Positions 13,005 through 22,007 of a DNA stretch of 54,307 nucleotides are shown one piece after another; the stretch's first letter is position 1; every line of letters starts with the position of its first letter. Source of the DNA: a virus. The stretch lies in the IMG/VR virus record IMGVR_UViG_3300045961_000035, positions 1 to 54,307 of that record; one strand, given 5' to 3'. The notes under the pieces are model-generated. The model worked only from the letters and a program-made list of their open reading frames with translations, made no database searches and was not told the DNA's origin. A program made the translations under genes and the position numbers.

Positions 13005-13615
13005 GCTTAAAGCATCTACAGGAAAAGATTGGCGTAACTGCCGATGGAGCGTTTGGTCCGGGCACGCTAAAGGCCGGGCAAGAATTTTACAAATTGACAG
13101 ATGAACAAGCTGCTCACTTCTTTGCCCAGACTGCTCACGAGACTGGAGGCTTTAAGGCCTTTAGTGAAAACCTTAACTACTCAGCTGACGGGCTTCTTAA
13201 AATCTTTAAGAAGTACTTCCCAGACGCTGCAACAGCTGCGAAGTACGCTCGTAAGCCAGAGCAAATCGCTAACAGAGTCTATGCGTCTCGCATGGGTAAT
13301 GCTGATGAAGCCAGTGGAGACGGCTGGAAGTACCGAGGAAGAGGAGCGCTCCAGCTCACGGGAAAAGGAAACTATGTAGCGTTCGCTACGTACCTTGGCA
13401 ACGACGAGGTCGTGAAGGACCCCGACACGGTGGCCACCAAGTACGCGTTCGAGAGCGCTAAGTTCTTCTTTGACAAGAACAAGCTGTGGGACATCGCCAA
13501 CAAGGGCGTCACAAAGGAGACCATCCTTGCTATGACTAAGCGCATCAACGGCGGAACGCACGGTCTTGCCGACCGTGAGGAGAAGACGATGAAGTACTAC
13601 GGATGGCTAAAATGA
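13001..13615 (+). CDS. GH19-family endolysin, 204 aa
   Basis: The enzyme should cleave peptidoglycan glycan strands at lysis. The catalytic segment is FFAQTAHETGGFKAFSENLN, with E47 and E56 as the expected acid and base, then YARKPEQIANRVYASRMGN and GWKYRGRGALQLTGKGNY, all typical of phage GH19 lysozymes/chitinases. The length of 204 fits a single catalytic domain with no wall-binding module. There is no signal peptide, so release needs the holin. It lies between spanin-like genes and a u-spanin. Confidence 0.93.
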   Translation: MSLKHLQEKIGVTADGAFGPGTLKAGQEFYKLTDEQAAHFFAQTAHETGGFKAFSENLNYSADGLLKIFKKYFPDAATAAKYARKPEQIANRVYASRMGNADEASGDGWKYRGRGALQLTGKGNYVAFATYLGNDEVVKDPDTVATKYAFESAKFFFDKNKLWDIANKGVTKETILAMTKRINGGTHGLADREEKTMKYYGWLK

Positions 13616-14001
13616 AATGGGTAGCTGTCATATTAACAGCACTGATTGTTAGCGCGTGCGGTGGTGCGAAAAAAGTCCAGTCGAGTGTGACTGTGACGGA
13701 GTACGTAATAAAGGAGCGTGTGGTTCACGACACCGTGCCGATAATGAAGGACACGGTAATCTACAAGGACTCGGTTCAGATTCAGATTCAGTACATAAGG
13801 GACGCAGCAGGAAACGTTACTAGCGTGGCGGTCAAGGCCGAGTGCCCTCCGTCCATGTTGCGTGTTGTAACACAGACCGTAACGGTTGAGCGCGAGAAGA
13901 AGCAGCGTGCTTCGTGGTGGAACAGATTCATCTGGCCGCTTGCGTTCATTGTTTCGTTTGTTTCGATTGTGAGCATCTGGCTGAAAAGGCTCATGAAGTA
14001 A
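13603..14001 (+). CDS. Unimolecular spanin (u-spanin) candidate, 132 aa
   Basis: The N-terminus MKWVAVILTALIVSACGG carries a lipobox (VSAC), so an outer-membrane lipoprotein is expected. The C-terminus has a membrane segment (FIWPLAFIVSFVSIVSIWL) with a basic end. A lipid anchor at one end and an inner-membrane segment at the other define a u-spanin, which fuses the two membranes at lysis. It starts 13 bases inside the endolysin gene; ATG 13612 is an alternative start. Confidence 0.7.
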   Translation: MAKMKWVAVILTALIVSACGGAKKVQSSVTVTEYVIKERVVHDTVPIMKDTVIYKDSVQIQIQYIRDAAGNVTSVAVKAECPPSMLRVVTQTVTVEREKKQRASWWNRFIWPLAFIVSFVSIVSIWLKRLMK

Positions 14002-14006
14002 TTAAG

Positions 14007-14014
14007 TACCTTTG
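14007..14014 (+). promoter_or_regulatory. -7-like box TACCTTTG
   Basis: TACCTTTG lies 8 bases before the ATG at 14023, giving a near-leaderless transcript for the first fibre gene. Confidence 0.5.
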
Positions 14015-14022
14015 TAGGTAGC

Positions 14023-14745
14023 ATGGCAAAAATCAGTACATACGCGCTGGACTCCGACATTCGCGGTGGTGACAAACTCATTGGCACCGACGGCGGAGCA
14101 GCGAATGCTACTAAGAACTTTACGCTCGATAAGGTTGCGGACTTCCTCAACACTACTAAGATTGAGAGCGCATCGATTCGTTACCGTTACCAGGACGTAG
14201 GTCCTTACGACGTGCGTGAGTTTGGAACGATATCATTCATTCCGAGTCCGGGGCCTAACGTTCCGTTCAACTCGTTCAACAATATGATTCTTAGCGGTCA
14301 GACGCAGCAGGGTATACAGGTGGCTGACTACTACACGGCTCCACTCATTGGCTCTATTGTGCTGATGTCGAATGCGCTGAACCCTAGCAACTGGGCGGTA
14401 TACAAGTGGATTAACTCGGTAGAGAACCTAGAGGCGGGAGACGACTTCTACACTATCACATTGGAATACGTCAACGGCGTAGGTCAGTTGCAAAAAAACA
14501 AAGACTACTTCATCACCATGCTGCTGTACGACTACGGCGAGTTTGGTGGCGACAAGACGTATGCGTACCCTCAGGACATTCCGTCTGCATCGTGGGTTGT
14601 GACGCACAATATGAATAAGTACCCGTCGGTGTCTGTGGTGGACTCGGCTGGTTCTGCTGTCGTTGGAGAGGTACTCTACGATAGTGTTAACCAAGTAACC
14701 ATTAACTTTAGCGCGCCGTTCTCCGGTAAAGCTTTCTTTAACTAA
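14023..14745 (+). CDS. Tail fibre/appendage protein, 240 aa
   Basis: The N-terminal 40 residues (MAKISTYALDSDI, then KLIGTDGG and TKNFTLDKVADFL) closely resemble the start of the fibre at 20225 and probably anchor the protein to the virion. The C-terminus ASWVVTHNMNKYPSVSVVDS and FSGKAFFN resembles receptor-binding tips of other phage tail proteins. The middle is unrecognised. Confidence 0.75.
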   Translation: MAKISTYALDSDIRGGDKLIGTDGGAANATKNFTLDKVADFLNTTKIESASIRYRYQDVGPYDVREFGTISFIPSPGPNVPFNSFNNMILSGQTQQGIQVADYYTAPLIGSIVLMSNALNPSNWAVYKWINSVENLEAGDDFYTITLEYVNGVGQLQKNKDYFITMLLYDYGEFGGDKTYAYPQDIPSASWVVTHNMNKYPSVSVVDSAGSAVVGEVLYDSVNQVTINFSAPFSGKAFFN

Positions 14746-14750
14746 AAGCC

Positions 14751-16241
14751 ATGGCAATACGTTATCTAAACAACATCTCGCTGGAGGGCAACCAGATTCA
14801 AAACGTTCGCCTCCAGAACCTTGGCAGTGACCCGACCGCGTTGGGTGCTGGCCAGATTATCTACAACACCGCGACAAACAGTCTGAAGTACTGGAACGGA
14901 AGCGTGTGGGTTAACCTCGACGGAACTGGTGACATATCCGCCGTAATCGCTGGAGCTGGTCTTACCGGTGGCGGTGATATCGGTGCGGTTACCCTTAACG
15001 TCGGAGCCGGAACGGGTATCGCCGTAGGTACGGACACCGTATCTCTTAGCCACCTTGGACTTGAGAACCTCACGGACCCGGGTGCTGACCGTATCTTCTT
15101 CTGGGACGAGTCGGCTAATGCATCGGCTTGGCTTGAGGTGTCTACCGCTACGGGTATCACAATCAGCGGAACCACGCTTCAGCTCGCCTCTATCCCCAAC
15201 AGCTCACTGACCAACAGCAGCGTAACGGTTACGGCTGGTGCTGGTCTCACTAACGGCGGGACGGTAGCGCTTGGTGCTAGCATCACACTCAACGTAGGTG
15301 CTGGTGAGGGTATCACGGTCAACGCCGACGACATCGCCCTTAAGAACGGTACGAACCTGACGAACAATGCTGTTCTAAAGTGGGACAATACCAACAACCA
15401 GCTCACCAACTCCATCATCACTGACGATGGCACCACGGTAACTATTGCTGGTAACCTTGACGTAAACGGAACCACGACGACTATCGACAGCACTATTGTA
15501 TCTATTGGTGACAATATGATGCAGTACGCCAACGCTAACGTAGCGAACAGCGTCGACATCGGTTTCTACGGAAACTACGTCAACAGCGGAACCAAGTACG
15601 CATCGTTCTTCTACGACGCGTCTGCGAGCTCTGTAAGCGAGGCTGTCTTCACTTTGGGGCACACTATTACCGAGCCAGGTTCAACGGTCTCAGGACTCAC
15701 CGTAGGCCGTCTTGTTGCCAACGTAACGGGTGCTCTTACTGGTAACGCCTCTACAGCTACTACGCTTCAGACTGCCCGCACGATTAGCATCACTGGAGAT
15801 GCAAGCTGGACGGTAACGTTCAACGGCAGTGCTAACGTAAGCTCTGCGCTTACGCTCGCCAACAGCGGTGTTACGGCAGGAACCTACGGCAGTGCTTCTA
15901 GCGTTGCTCAGGTAACGTTTGACGCCAAGGGTCGTGCTACTTCTGCAAGCTCAGTTACGATTGCTATCACTGCATCGCAGGTCACTGACTTCACTAGTGC
16001 TGTTCAGGCCATTATTGATGGTAGCGGAGCTGTTGCTAACGTAGGTGACGGAACTAATACTGCATACACGATTACCCACAACCTTAACAGTCGTGACGTA
16101 ATTGTTCAGGTGTACGACAACGCTACGTATGAAAATGTGTTCGTGGACACAGCCAGACCTACCGTGAATACTGTTACTCTAACTTTTGCTACTGCTCCTG
16201 CGCTCAACTCCTATAGAGTCATTATCCAAAGGGTTTCGTAG
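14751..16241 (+). CDS. Long tail fibre protein, 496 aa
   Basis: Gly-, Thr- and Asn-rich repeats (AGAGLTGGGDIGAVTLNVGA and similar) form an elongated beta-structured shaft. The segment VDIGFYGNYVNSGTKYASFF is common in phage fibre proteins. The C-terminus YTITHNLNSRDVIVQVYDN resembles the tip of the previous fibre. It is probably a trimeric adhesin. It ends just before a terminator and the inserted HNH gene. Confidence 0.8.
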   Translation: MAIRYLNNISLEGNQIQNVRLQNLGSDPTALGAGQIIYNTATNSLKYWNGSVWVNLDGTGDISAVIAGAGLTGGGDIGAVTLNVGAGTGIAVGTDTVSLSHLGLENLTDPGADRIFFWDESANASAWLEVSTATGITISGTTLQLASIPNSSLTNSSVTVTAGAGLTNGGTVALGASITLNVGAGEGITVNADDIALKNGTNLTNNAVLKWDNTNNQLTNSIITDDGTTVTIAGNLDVNGTTTTIDSTIVSIGDNMMQYANANVANSVDIGFYGNYVNSGTKYASFFYDASASSVSEAVFTLGHTITEPGSTVSGLTVGRLVANVTGALTGNASTATTLQTARTISITGDASWTVTFNGSANVSSALTLANSGVTAGTYGSASSVAQVTFDAKGRATSASSVTIAITASQVTDFTSAVQAIIDGSGAVANVGDGTNTAYTITHNLNSRDVIVQVYDNATYENVFVDTARPTVNTVTLTFATAPALNSYRVIIQRVS

Positions 16242-16262
16242 ACACGTATAACACATTTGAGC

Positions 16263-16299
16263 AGCGGTGGTTGGCGCAAGCTTTCCACCGCTTTTCTTT
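16263..16299 (+). terminator. Intrinsic terminator after the fibre gene
   Basis: AGCGGTGG pairs perfectly with CCACCGCT across a 14-base loop, followed by TTTCTTT. It isolates the HNH gene from the fibre operon. Confidence 0.8.
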
Positions 16300-16306
16300 A
16301 TCTTTG
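16299..16306 (+). promoter_or_regulatory. -7-like box TATCTTTG
   Basis: TATCTTTG lies 4 bases before the ATG of the HNH gene at 16311, so its transcript would be almost leaderless. Confidence 0.5.
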
Positions 16307-16310
16307 TACT

Positions 16311-17027
16311 ATGAAGACCTGCAGTACTTGTAGAATAGAAAAGACACTTTTGGATTTTTCTAAAAACAAATCCACAAAAGACGGACTGCAATATAGATGC
16401 AAGCAGTGCGAAAAAAATTATTATTGGAGTAATAGGGACAGCATAATAAGCAAAAGAAAAGAGTCTTTTGAAGAGAATAAGGATTTAGTCCTAACCAAAA
16501 GAGCTGAGTATTACAAAAAACACCAAGACAAAAAGATAGCATATTCAAGAACCTATAGGGAGATAAACAAAGAAAAAGACCTGGCTTACAAAAAGGAGCA
16601 TTACCACAACAATAAGGAATATTATGCCAATAAGCACAGGGAGTATTATGAAAAAAACAAAGAACACCTTAGGGCTTATCATACAAAGTATTGTGCAAAG
16701 AGAAGGAGTTCTGACCCTATGTATAGGTTAGTTTCTGGTATTCGTTCTAGAATTTCAACTATGTGTTATTCATTAAAGATGAATAAGAATTGGAAAACAT
16801 TTGATGCCATAGGCTGTTCACGTGAAGATTTTAAAGCATATATTGAGTCACACTTTGCTCAAGGTATGAGTTGGGATAATTATGGTGAATGGCATATCGA
16901 CCACACAAAGCCCCTTTGCACAGCAAAGACAGAAGAAGACGTTTTCACACTGAATCACTACACTAATCTCCGGCCGATGTGGTGGTTTGACAATTTAGCT
17001 AAAGGCGGTAAATACCAAGAATTATGA
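16311..17027 (+). CDS. HNH homing-type endonuclease, 238 aa
   Basis: The N-terminus has a zinc-ribbon pattern (CSTCRIEK, then YRCKQCEK). The catalytic region is WDNYGEWHIDHTKPLC followed by NLRPMWWFDNLAKGG, typical of HNH endonucleases. The long Lys- and Tyr-rich middle probably contacts DNA. The gene is much more AT-rich than its fibre neighbours. It starts right after a terminator and overlaps the next ATG, as expected for a mobile insertion between fibre genes. Its product resembles the interrupted HNH at 47588-48262. Confidence 0.85.
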   Translation: MKTCSTCRIEKTLLDFSKNKSTKDGLQYRCKQCEKNYYWSNRDSIISKRKESFEENKDLVLTKRAEYYKKHQDKKIAYSRTYREINKEKDLAYKKEHYHNNKEYYANKHREYYEKNKEHLRAYHTKYCAKRRSSDPMYRLVSGIRSRISTMCYSLKMNKNWKTFDAIGCSREDFKAYIESHFAQGMSWDNYGEWHIDHTKPLCTAKTEEDVFTLNHYTNLRPMWWFDNLAKGGKYQEL

Positions 17028-19045
17028 GTTTGAAATTTCTATCCGGGATTACAGTTGACTCGACTGTCTTAGTTGTTGATTCCGCAAATGACCGTGTAGG
17101 TATTGGTACGGCGAGTCCCAATTCTGCTTTACACGTTGTTGGTGAAGTTCCGGGTTCTCCTTCAAGTGCTGGTGTTCACATTGGACAAACCCCAGATTCA
17201 CTATATGGAGTAATTCAGCTTGTTGGAACTACGGGTGGATACATAGATTTCTCAGCAGCAGGAGAGGATAGAGACGGTAGAATTCTTTACCAGAATTCTA
17301 CAAACACTATGCAGTTCCAAACGGGCTCCAACACAAAGATGATTATTGTAGGGGACAACGTCGGCATTGGCACCACTAATCCGGCTGCGACACTTCACGT
17401 TCAGTCGGCATCCACAAAACTATTCTTATCAAATACTGATTTTGTTGCTGGAACCACTGGTAGTGGATTAATTCTTCATACCGGAGCTCAGTCTGGGAAC
17501 ACGTATTCTCAGATTTATGCTTTTCAGGCCGGGAATACTTCTTATGCGAACCTTGTAGTAACTGGAGGAAACTTAGGCATTGGAACTACTAGCCCTACTG
17601 AAAAGCTTCACGTAGCTGGAAACGGTTTGTTTACTGGTGGTGTATATGTAAATAATACATCTGCATATCTTTGGAATACCACAAATGGAGTTATTCGTTT
17701 TGGAACGAATAATACAGAACGTGCTCGACTTGATGCTGCTGGAAATTTTGGCATTGGTACGACGAGTCCGGAGGCTAAGCTTGATGTTGTTGGCACTGCA
17801 AGCGGTACTGCTGGAGTAATTCAAGCTAGGTCTGCATATACATCGTCAAGCTTTTTCAGCGCATTTAGGTCTGCGCCATCAGATGGTAGCACCACTGCAA
17901 ATAGTGGACTTTGGATGGGTGCAATTTCTGACGATAATGCCACAATATCATCTGGGGCTATATATCGTTCAGCTGGACAATGGAGACCAGCGGGTACTAC
18001 TGCGTCTGTTATATCAATGTCTGCTGGAGCAATCACATTTAGCACAAATTCTGGGCTTACGGCTAATACAGATTTCCAGCCCAGCGCTAGGATGACAATC
18101 ACCAGCGGCGGCAACGTCGGTGTTGGTACGACGAGTCCTGGATACAAGCTACACGTTGATAATAACGCAACCGGTTACATTGTTAGGATACAAGGTGATA
18201 CTAATAATATATCTTTTTATGATGGCGGCTCAGGAGGCATTGGTATTGGAACTGATGCAAACCAAGATTTAAAGCTATATACAAATGACTCCTTAAATAA
18301 TGGATTGATAATTAAGTCAAGTGGCAACGTCGGCATTGGAACGACGAGTCCGAGCTACAAGCTAGACGTCACCGGCTCGGCAAGAGTAAACAGCACTAGC
18401 AACCTCGCAATGTTTATCAAAACGAGTTCTTCGTTTGGTGCTGGTATATCGTTTGAGGACTCAACAACCGGTGGCAATGATGTCGTGCACGCTGGAGCTA
18501 TTGGCAGTGGTTTCTACATTACAACTGGATTCTCTGAGAGATTCCGAATTGACTCAAGTGGTTTCGTAGGCATAGCAGCTACACCATCCTCTTCTTGGAC
18601 GCTGGCAATAGATTCTCTTTTTGGAGCAGACGGAGCCCTGAAGACTACAGGTAGCGTGAACATCAACAGCGGGGCTCTTGGTGTCAACGTAGCGCCATCA
18701 TCAACAGCCGGTCGTATCGACGCATCCAATGACATCGTAGCGTTCTCTACCTCTGACAAGCGCCTCAAGGAAAACATCACCCCGATTACCAACGCACTCG
18801 ATAAGGTGAAGTCTCTCACTGGTGTGGAGTTTGACTGGAAAGAGGAAACCAAGCACGTTCACGGATACGAAGGCCACGACGTGGGGGTAATCGCTCAGGA
18901 TGTTCAGGCTGTTCTTCCCGAGGCCATCCGAACCAACGACAGCGGGTACCTATCAGTACGCTACGAGAAGATGATTGCGCTATTGATTGAGGCAAACAAG
19001 GAACTCGCTGCTCGTGTTGAGGAGCTTGAAAAGAAACTTAAGTAA
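17024..19045 (+). CDS. Tail fibre with C-terminal S74 chaperone/peptidase, 673 aa
   Basis: The body contains many NVGIGTTSP...LHV-type repeats, a common trimeric fibre repeat. The C-terminal domain (about residues 570-673) has SDKRLKENITPI, GVEFDWKEE, VGVIAQDVQAVLPEAI and YEKMIALLIEANKELAARV, the Peptidase_S74 intramolecular chaperone. S577 and K582 would be the auto-cleavage dyad. The chaperone trimerises the fibre and then releases itself. Codon use in the middle repeats shifts towards AT, suggesting mosaic exchange. Confidence 0.92.
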   Translation: MSLKFLSGITVDSTVLVVDSANDRVGIGTASPNSALHVVGEVPGSPSSAGVHIGQTPDSLYGVIQLVGTTGGYIDFSAAGEDRDGRILYQNSTNTMQFQTGSNTKMIIVGDNVGIGTTNPAATLHVQSASTKLFLSNTDFVAGTTGSGLILHTGAQSGNTYSQIYAFQAGNTSYANLVVTGGNLGIGTTSPTEKLHVAGNGLFTGGVYVNNTSAYLWNTTNGVIRFGTNNTERARLDAAGNFGIGTTSPEAKLDVVGTASGTAGVIQARSAYTSSSFFSAFRSAPSDGSTTANSGLWMGAISDDNATISSGAIYRSAGQWRPAGTTASVISMSAGAITFSTNSGLTANTDFQPSARMTITSGGNVGVGTTSPGYKLHVDNNATGYIVRIQGDTNNISFYDGGSGGIGIGTDANQDLKLYTNDSLNNGLIIKSSGNVGIGTTSPSYKLDVTGSARVNSTSNLAMFIKTSSSFGAGISFEDSTTGGNDVVHAGAIGSGFYITTGFSERFRIDSSGFVGIAATPSSSWTLAIDSLFGADGALKTTGSVNINSGALGVNVAPSSTAGRIDASNDIVAFSTSDKRLKENITPITNALDKVKSLTGVEFDWKEETKHVHGYEGHDVGVIAQDVQAVLPEAIRTNDSGYLSVRYEKMIALLIEANKELAARVEELEKKLK

Positions 19046-19452
19046 TGGCACCACTTCCAAGTAGCGGACCTTTAAGCATCAACGACATCAGAGTAGAGCT
19101 TGGCCAATCACAGGCCAACAGCTCTCTCCGGTCGTTGTCTAGCCTCGCTGGGTTCTCAAGTCCAGATTCGATATCTGAGTTCTACGGATACTCTCCAGTG
19201 ACGGCAACATCTGTATACTTGGTAGAGCCAGGTGTGTCAGACTCTGCCGAGGCTTGTTCCGTTGATGGTGGGGAATTTGAACTGTGGTGGTCTGGAACCG
19301 GGTGTCCTGGTCTTGGTGACACCCTGTATACTGACCAAGGTCTTACCACGCCATTCGACGGTAAGTATCTTTGGTGGAAGTCTTTCCAGTGCAATGCTAT
19401 ATACTACGTAATGGACAATGGCTTCATCGAAGGATACGGACCTTGCGGATAA
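19045..19452 (+). CDS. Small tail-associated protein, 135 aa
   Basis: The N-terminus PLSINDIRVELGQSQANSSL, then FSSPDSISEFYGYSP, matches a module found at the start of several Bacteroidota phage tail proteins. The C-terminal half has paired Cys residues (EACSVDG, GTGCPG, FQCNA, YGPCG), suggesting disulfides. It is probably a tail tip or host-binding protein, with its ATG overlapping the fibre stop. Confidence 0.65.
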   Translation: MAPLPSSGPLSINDIRVELGQSQANSSLRSLSSLAGFSSPDSISEFYGYSPVTATSVYLVEPGVSDSAEACSVDGGEFELWWSGTGCPGLGDTLYTDQGLTTPFDGKYLWWKSFQCNAIYYVMDNGFIEGYGPCG

Positions 19453-19456
19453 TTCG

Positions 19457-19464
19457 TATATTTG
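19457..19464 (+). promoter_or_regulatory. -7-like box TATATTTG
   Basis: TATATTTG lies 21 bases before the ATG at 19486 and directly follows the previous stop. Confidence 0.55.
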
Positions 19465-19485
19465 CCTCACTAATTAGTACACAAA

Positions 19486-19872
19486 ATGAGTAACATTATC
19501 TACACTTGGGACTGCCGCACCGTCGACTGCTACCCAACTAAAGATGAGCAAGGCGTAGAGCTGGATGACGTTGTATACAACATCCACTGGCGCCTGACAG
19601 GAACAGAAGAAGCTAACGGAATCACCTACGCTGCTACCGTTATCGGTACGCAGATGGTATCGGCTGACGACATCGACCCAGCTACCTTCGTTCCATTCGA
19701 ACAACTTACCAACGAGATTGCCACCGGATGGTGCACTTCAGCAATGGGTGCCGAGCAGGTAGCTAACCTCGAGACCTCTGTTGCCAATCAGATTGCTTCA
19801 CAAATCAATCCGACCAGCATCACCCTCGTTATCGGAGAGCCAGTACCAGTACCTCCAGCTCCCGTAGCTTAA
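19486..19872 (+). CDS. Phage tail-associated hypothetical protein, 128 aa
   Basis: A pattern of IHWRLTGTEEANGITYAATV, PATFVPFEQLTNEIATGWC and a C-terminal ANQIASQINPTSITLV segment matches an uncharacterised protein (DUF7936-like) often near phage fibre genes. A proline-rich tail ends the protein. Function is unknown. Confidence 0.65.
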   Translation: MSNIIYTWDCRTVDCYPTKDEQGVELDDVVYNIHWRLTGTEEANGITYAATVIGTQMVSADDIDPATFVPFEQLTNEIATGWCTSAMGAEQVANLETSVANQIASQINPTSITLVIGEPVPVPPAPVA

Positions 19873-19900
19873 TAATCAATAACCTCAAACTTTAATTCAA

Positions 19901-20158
19901 ATGGCGAAAGTCAATCAAGAACTGCTTGACGCAGTAAAGGAAGCCCAGAAGAACCTTCAGGCTATCCAAATGGAACTAGGTGCAATCGCTCTCGTTGAGC
20001 TTCGTAAGTCTGCCTTGATTAGGGCATACGAAGAGCAGCAGGCTAAAATCAAGGAGGCCACTGAAGCCATTCAGGCAGAGTACGGCGACGGCAACGTCGA
20101 CCTTGAGACCGGCGAGTTCACTCCTGCTCCTGCTCCAGAGGCAGAGGTTGTAGAATAA
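19901..20158 (+). CDS. Coiled-coil phage protein, 85 aa
   Basis: Residues 5-55 form a coiled coil (LLDAVKEAQKNLQAIQMELG), followed by YGDGNVDLETGEFTP, a conserved ending in a widespread small phage protein. Function is unknown. It shares the unit of the previous gene and is followed by a strong terminator. Confidence 0.7.
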   Translation: MAKVNQELLDAVKEAQKNLQAIQMELGAIALVELRKSALIRAYEEQQAKIKEATEAIQAEYGDGNVDLETGEFTPAPAPEAEVVE

Positions 20159-20180
20159 AGTAATTAGCCATTACTTCATT

Positions 20181-20204
20181 AGCCCCGAAAGGGGCTTTTC
20201 TTTT
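20181..20204 (+). terminator. Intrinsic terminator
   Basis: AGCCCC pairs with GGGGCT around a GAAA tetraloop, followed by TTTCTTTTT. Confidence 0.9.
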
Positions 20205-20209
20205 TGTAT

Positions 20210-20217
20210 TAAATTTG
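20210..20217 (+). promoter_or_regulatory. -7-like box TAAATTTG
   Basis: TAAATTTG lies 7 bases before the ATG at 20225, directly after the terminator, giving a near-leaderless transcript. Confidence 0.55.
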
Positions 20218-20224
20218 TACTACG

Positions 20225-21676
20225 ATGGCAAAGATTAGCACATACCCAGTAGACGGGCTTATTTCTACGGACGACTTTATTATCGGCTCTGACGCCGAGA
20301 ACGTAAACATTACAAAGAACTTCACCGTAGGTGGCATCCTGTCTCTTGCCAACCTCCAGGCGGTGCTCGACAACGGCAACAGCGCCACGCAAAACATCAC
20401 GCTGGTTGGTAATGTGGCTGCTACCAACGTGTCTGCCACGACGCTGTTGTCCGCCCCCACGGCCAACGTAACTAATGCCAACGTAACTGGCTCACTTACA
20501 GTCAATGACCTAGAGGTGTCTGGCCTGTTCTACGACTCAACTGCGTCGGAGGGTACCAACGGACAGATTCTTAAGTCGACTGGTTCCGGCGTAGAATGGT
20601 TCACTCTTGCTGAGACGCAGAACCTACAAGCCGTTCTTGCTAGCGGAAACACCACGTCGTTGAACATCGTTTCAACTGGAGACATCACGGTTGACGGCTT
20701 CACCGTAAACTCACAGCTCAGCATCACTGGTACCATTGAGGCCAACAGCTCGATAGGTACCGCCGGCCAGGTTCTTGTCTCCCAGGGAGGCGCTGGCTCT
20801 GTTCAGTGGGCAACCATCACTGAAACGCAAGACCTTCAGTCAGTACTTGACAACGGCAACAGTGCCACTGAAGACATCGTTCTAACGGGAACAATTGAGG
20901 CTATTACTCTGACTGTTAACTCATCAACGCCAGGTACTATCGACGGCAAGGGTGACATTGTGTGGAGCGAAGAGCGTGGAACGCTAGAGGTCGGCCTTGT
21001 TGACAACAACACGATGAACGTTGGGCAAGACAATATATGGCTTGTCAGAGCAAACAGCGCAATCACAAAGGGACAGGTTGTATATGCGTACGGAACCGTC
21101 GGTGCGTCTGGTAAGATTGTAGTAGAGAAGTACTTGGCAGACGGAAGCATCCCGTCTCGATACATTATCGGTATAGCAATCGCTGACATTAACGTATCCG
21201 AAGAAGGATACGTGATGTCTCTTGGTAAAATCAAGGGAATAAACACCAGCACGTACACCGAGGGTGACGTTCTATGGTGCGACCCAGCTGTAGCCGGCGG
21301 CCTCACCAACGTAGAGCCAACCGCTCCAGACATTAAGTCGGCCATGGCCTTTGTAATCAGCGCCGACAACAACGGAACGATTGCCGTTAGAACAGACAGC
21401 GGATTCGTAATCTCTGACGCTAGTGATGTGAACTTCACTGGCGTTGCTGACGGAGACGTAATCCTAAGAGCCGGTGGTGTATGGACAAACATCACCCCAT
21501 CTGCCGACCTCATCGCTACCACTGGTGGAGCTGTTGACCCACTACTTACTCAAACCGCAGCCATCACTGACGTGATAGGTCTCGACGCAGGTCAAGCTCT
21601 GTCGACCCCATCTCAGTGGCTGACTATCACTATAAATTCAGTAGATTACGTAATCCCTGCGTATCTTTCAGCGTAA
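20225..21676 (+). CDS. Tail fibre/appendage protein, 483 aa
   Basis: The N-terminus MAKISTYPVDGL, then FIIGSDAE and TKNFTVGGI, parallels the fibre at 14023. LQAVLDNGNSAT-type repeats (residues about 40-240) form the shaft. The C-terminal half includes a conserved phage appendage pattern, DNNTMNVGQDNIWLVRANS, and RYIIGIAIADINVSEEGYV. Probably a side fibre or head fibre. Confidence 0.75.
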   Translation: MAKISTYPVDGLISTDDFIIGSDAENVNITKNFTVGGILSLANLQAVLDNGNSATQNITLVGNVAATNVSATTLLSAPTANVTNANVTGSLTVNDLEVSGLFYDSTASEGTNGQILKSTGSGVEWFTLAETQNLQAVLASGNTTSLNIVSTGDITVDGFTVNSQLSITGTIEANSSIGTAGQVLVSQGGAGSVQWATITETQDLQSVLDNGNSATEDIVLTGTIEAITLTVNSSTPGTIDGKGDIVWSEERGTLEVGLVDNNTMNVGQDNIWLVRANSAITKGQVVYAYGTVGASGKIVVEKYLADGSIPSRYIIGIAIADINVSEEGYVMSLGKIKGINTSTYTEGDVLWCDPAVAGGLTNVEPTAPDIKSAMAFVISADNNGTIAVRTDSGFVISDASDVNFTGVADGDVILRAGGVWTNITPSADLIATTGGAVDPLLTQTAAITDVIGLDAGQALSTPSQWLTITINSVDYVIPAYLSA

Positions 21677-21898
21677 ATGGAAATCAGAAAAATCTCGATT
21701 GGTGCTGACTATAAGTCTGGCGCCATGCACTACATCGTCGAGCAAGAAGTCCTCGGCGGTTCGTACAAGATACACCTCATTCAGAGGGACAAAGACACGG
21801 GGAACTTCCTTGTGTGGGTAGAGGCGGAGAGCGAAATCTTCCTTTGGAAGGAGTTCGTGAACATGCCGGTATCCGTAGAGTATAACATCAATTTTTAA
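21677..21898 (+). CDS. Conserved phage hypothetical protein, 73 aa
   Basis: MEIRKISIGADYKSGAMHYI, then LWKEFVNMPVSVEYNINF, matches a small protein conserved near terminase genes in several phage groups. Function is unknown. It starts directly after the fibre stop. Confidence 0.7.
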   Translation: MEIRKISIGADYKSGAMHYIVEQEVLGGSYKIHLIQRDKDTGNFLVWVEAESEIFLWKEFVNMPVSVEYNINF

Positions 21899-21902
21899 GA
21901 CC

Positions 21903-22007
21903 ATGAGCGATTCGTTCGACAACTGGCTCAACGAGCTGGAACAAGCCCCCGTTGCCCCTACGTGCAGTATTGACAACCCTGAAGGATGTGACTCGTGCGG
22001 TAGCTGA
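21903..22007 (+). CDS. Small acidic Cys-containing protein, 34 aa
   Basis: A 34-residue frame (MSDSFDNWLNELEQAP) with a CSIDNPEGCDSCGS C-terminal end. It starts five bases after the previous stop and ends in a TGATG overlap with the next gene. Function is unknown. Confidence 0.55.
   Translation: MSDSFDNWLNELEQAPVAPTCSIDNPEGCDSCGS

Noticed and set aside
14751-19045. Diversity-generating retroelement target in fibre genes
   Set aside because: No reverse transcriptase and no template repeat were seen in the window.
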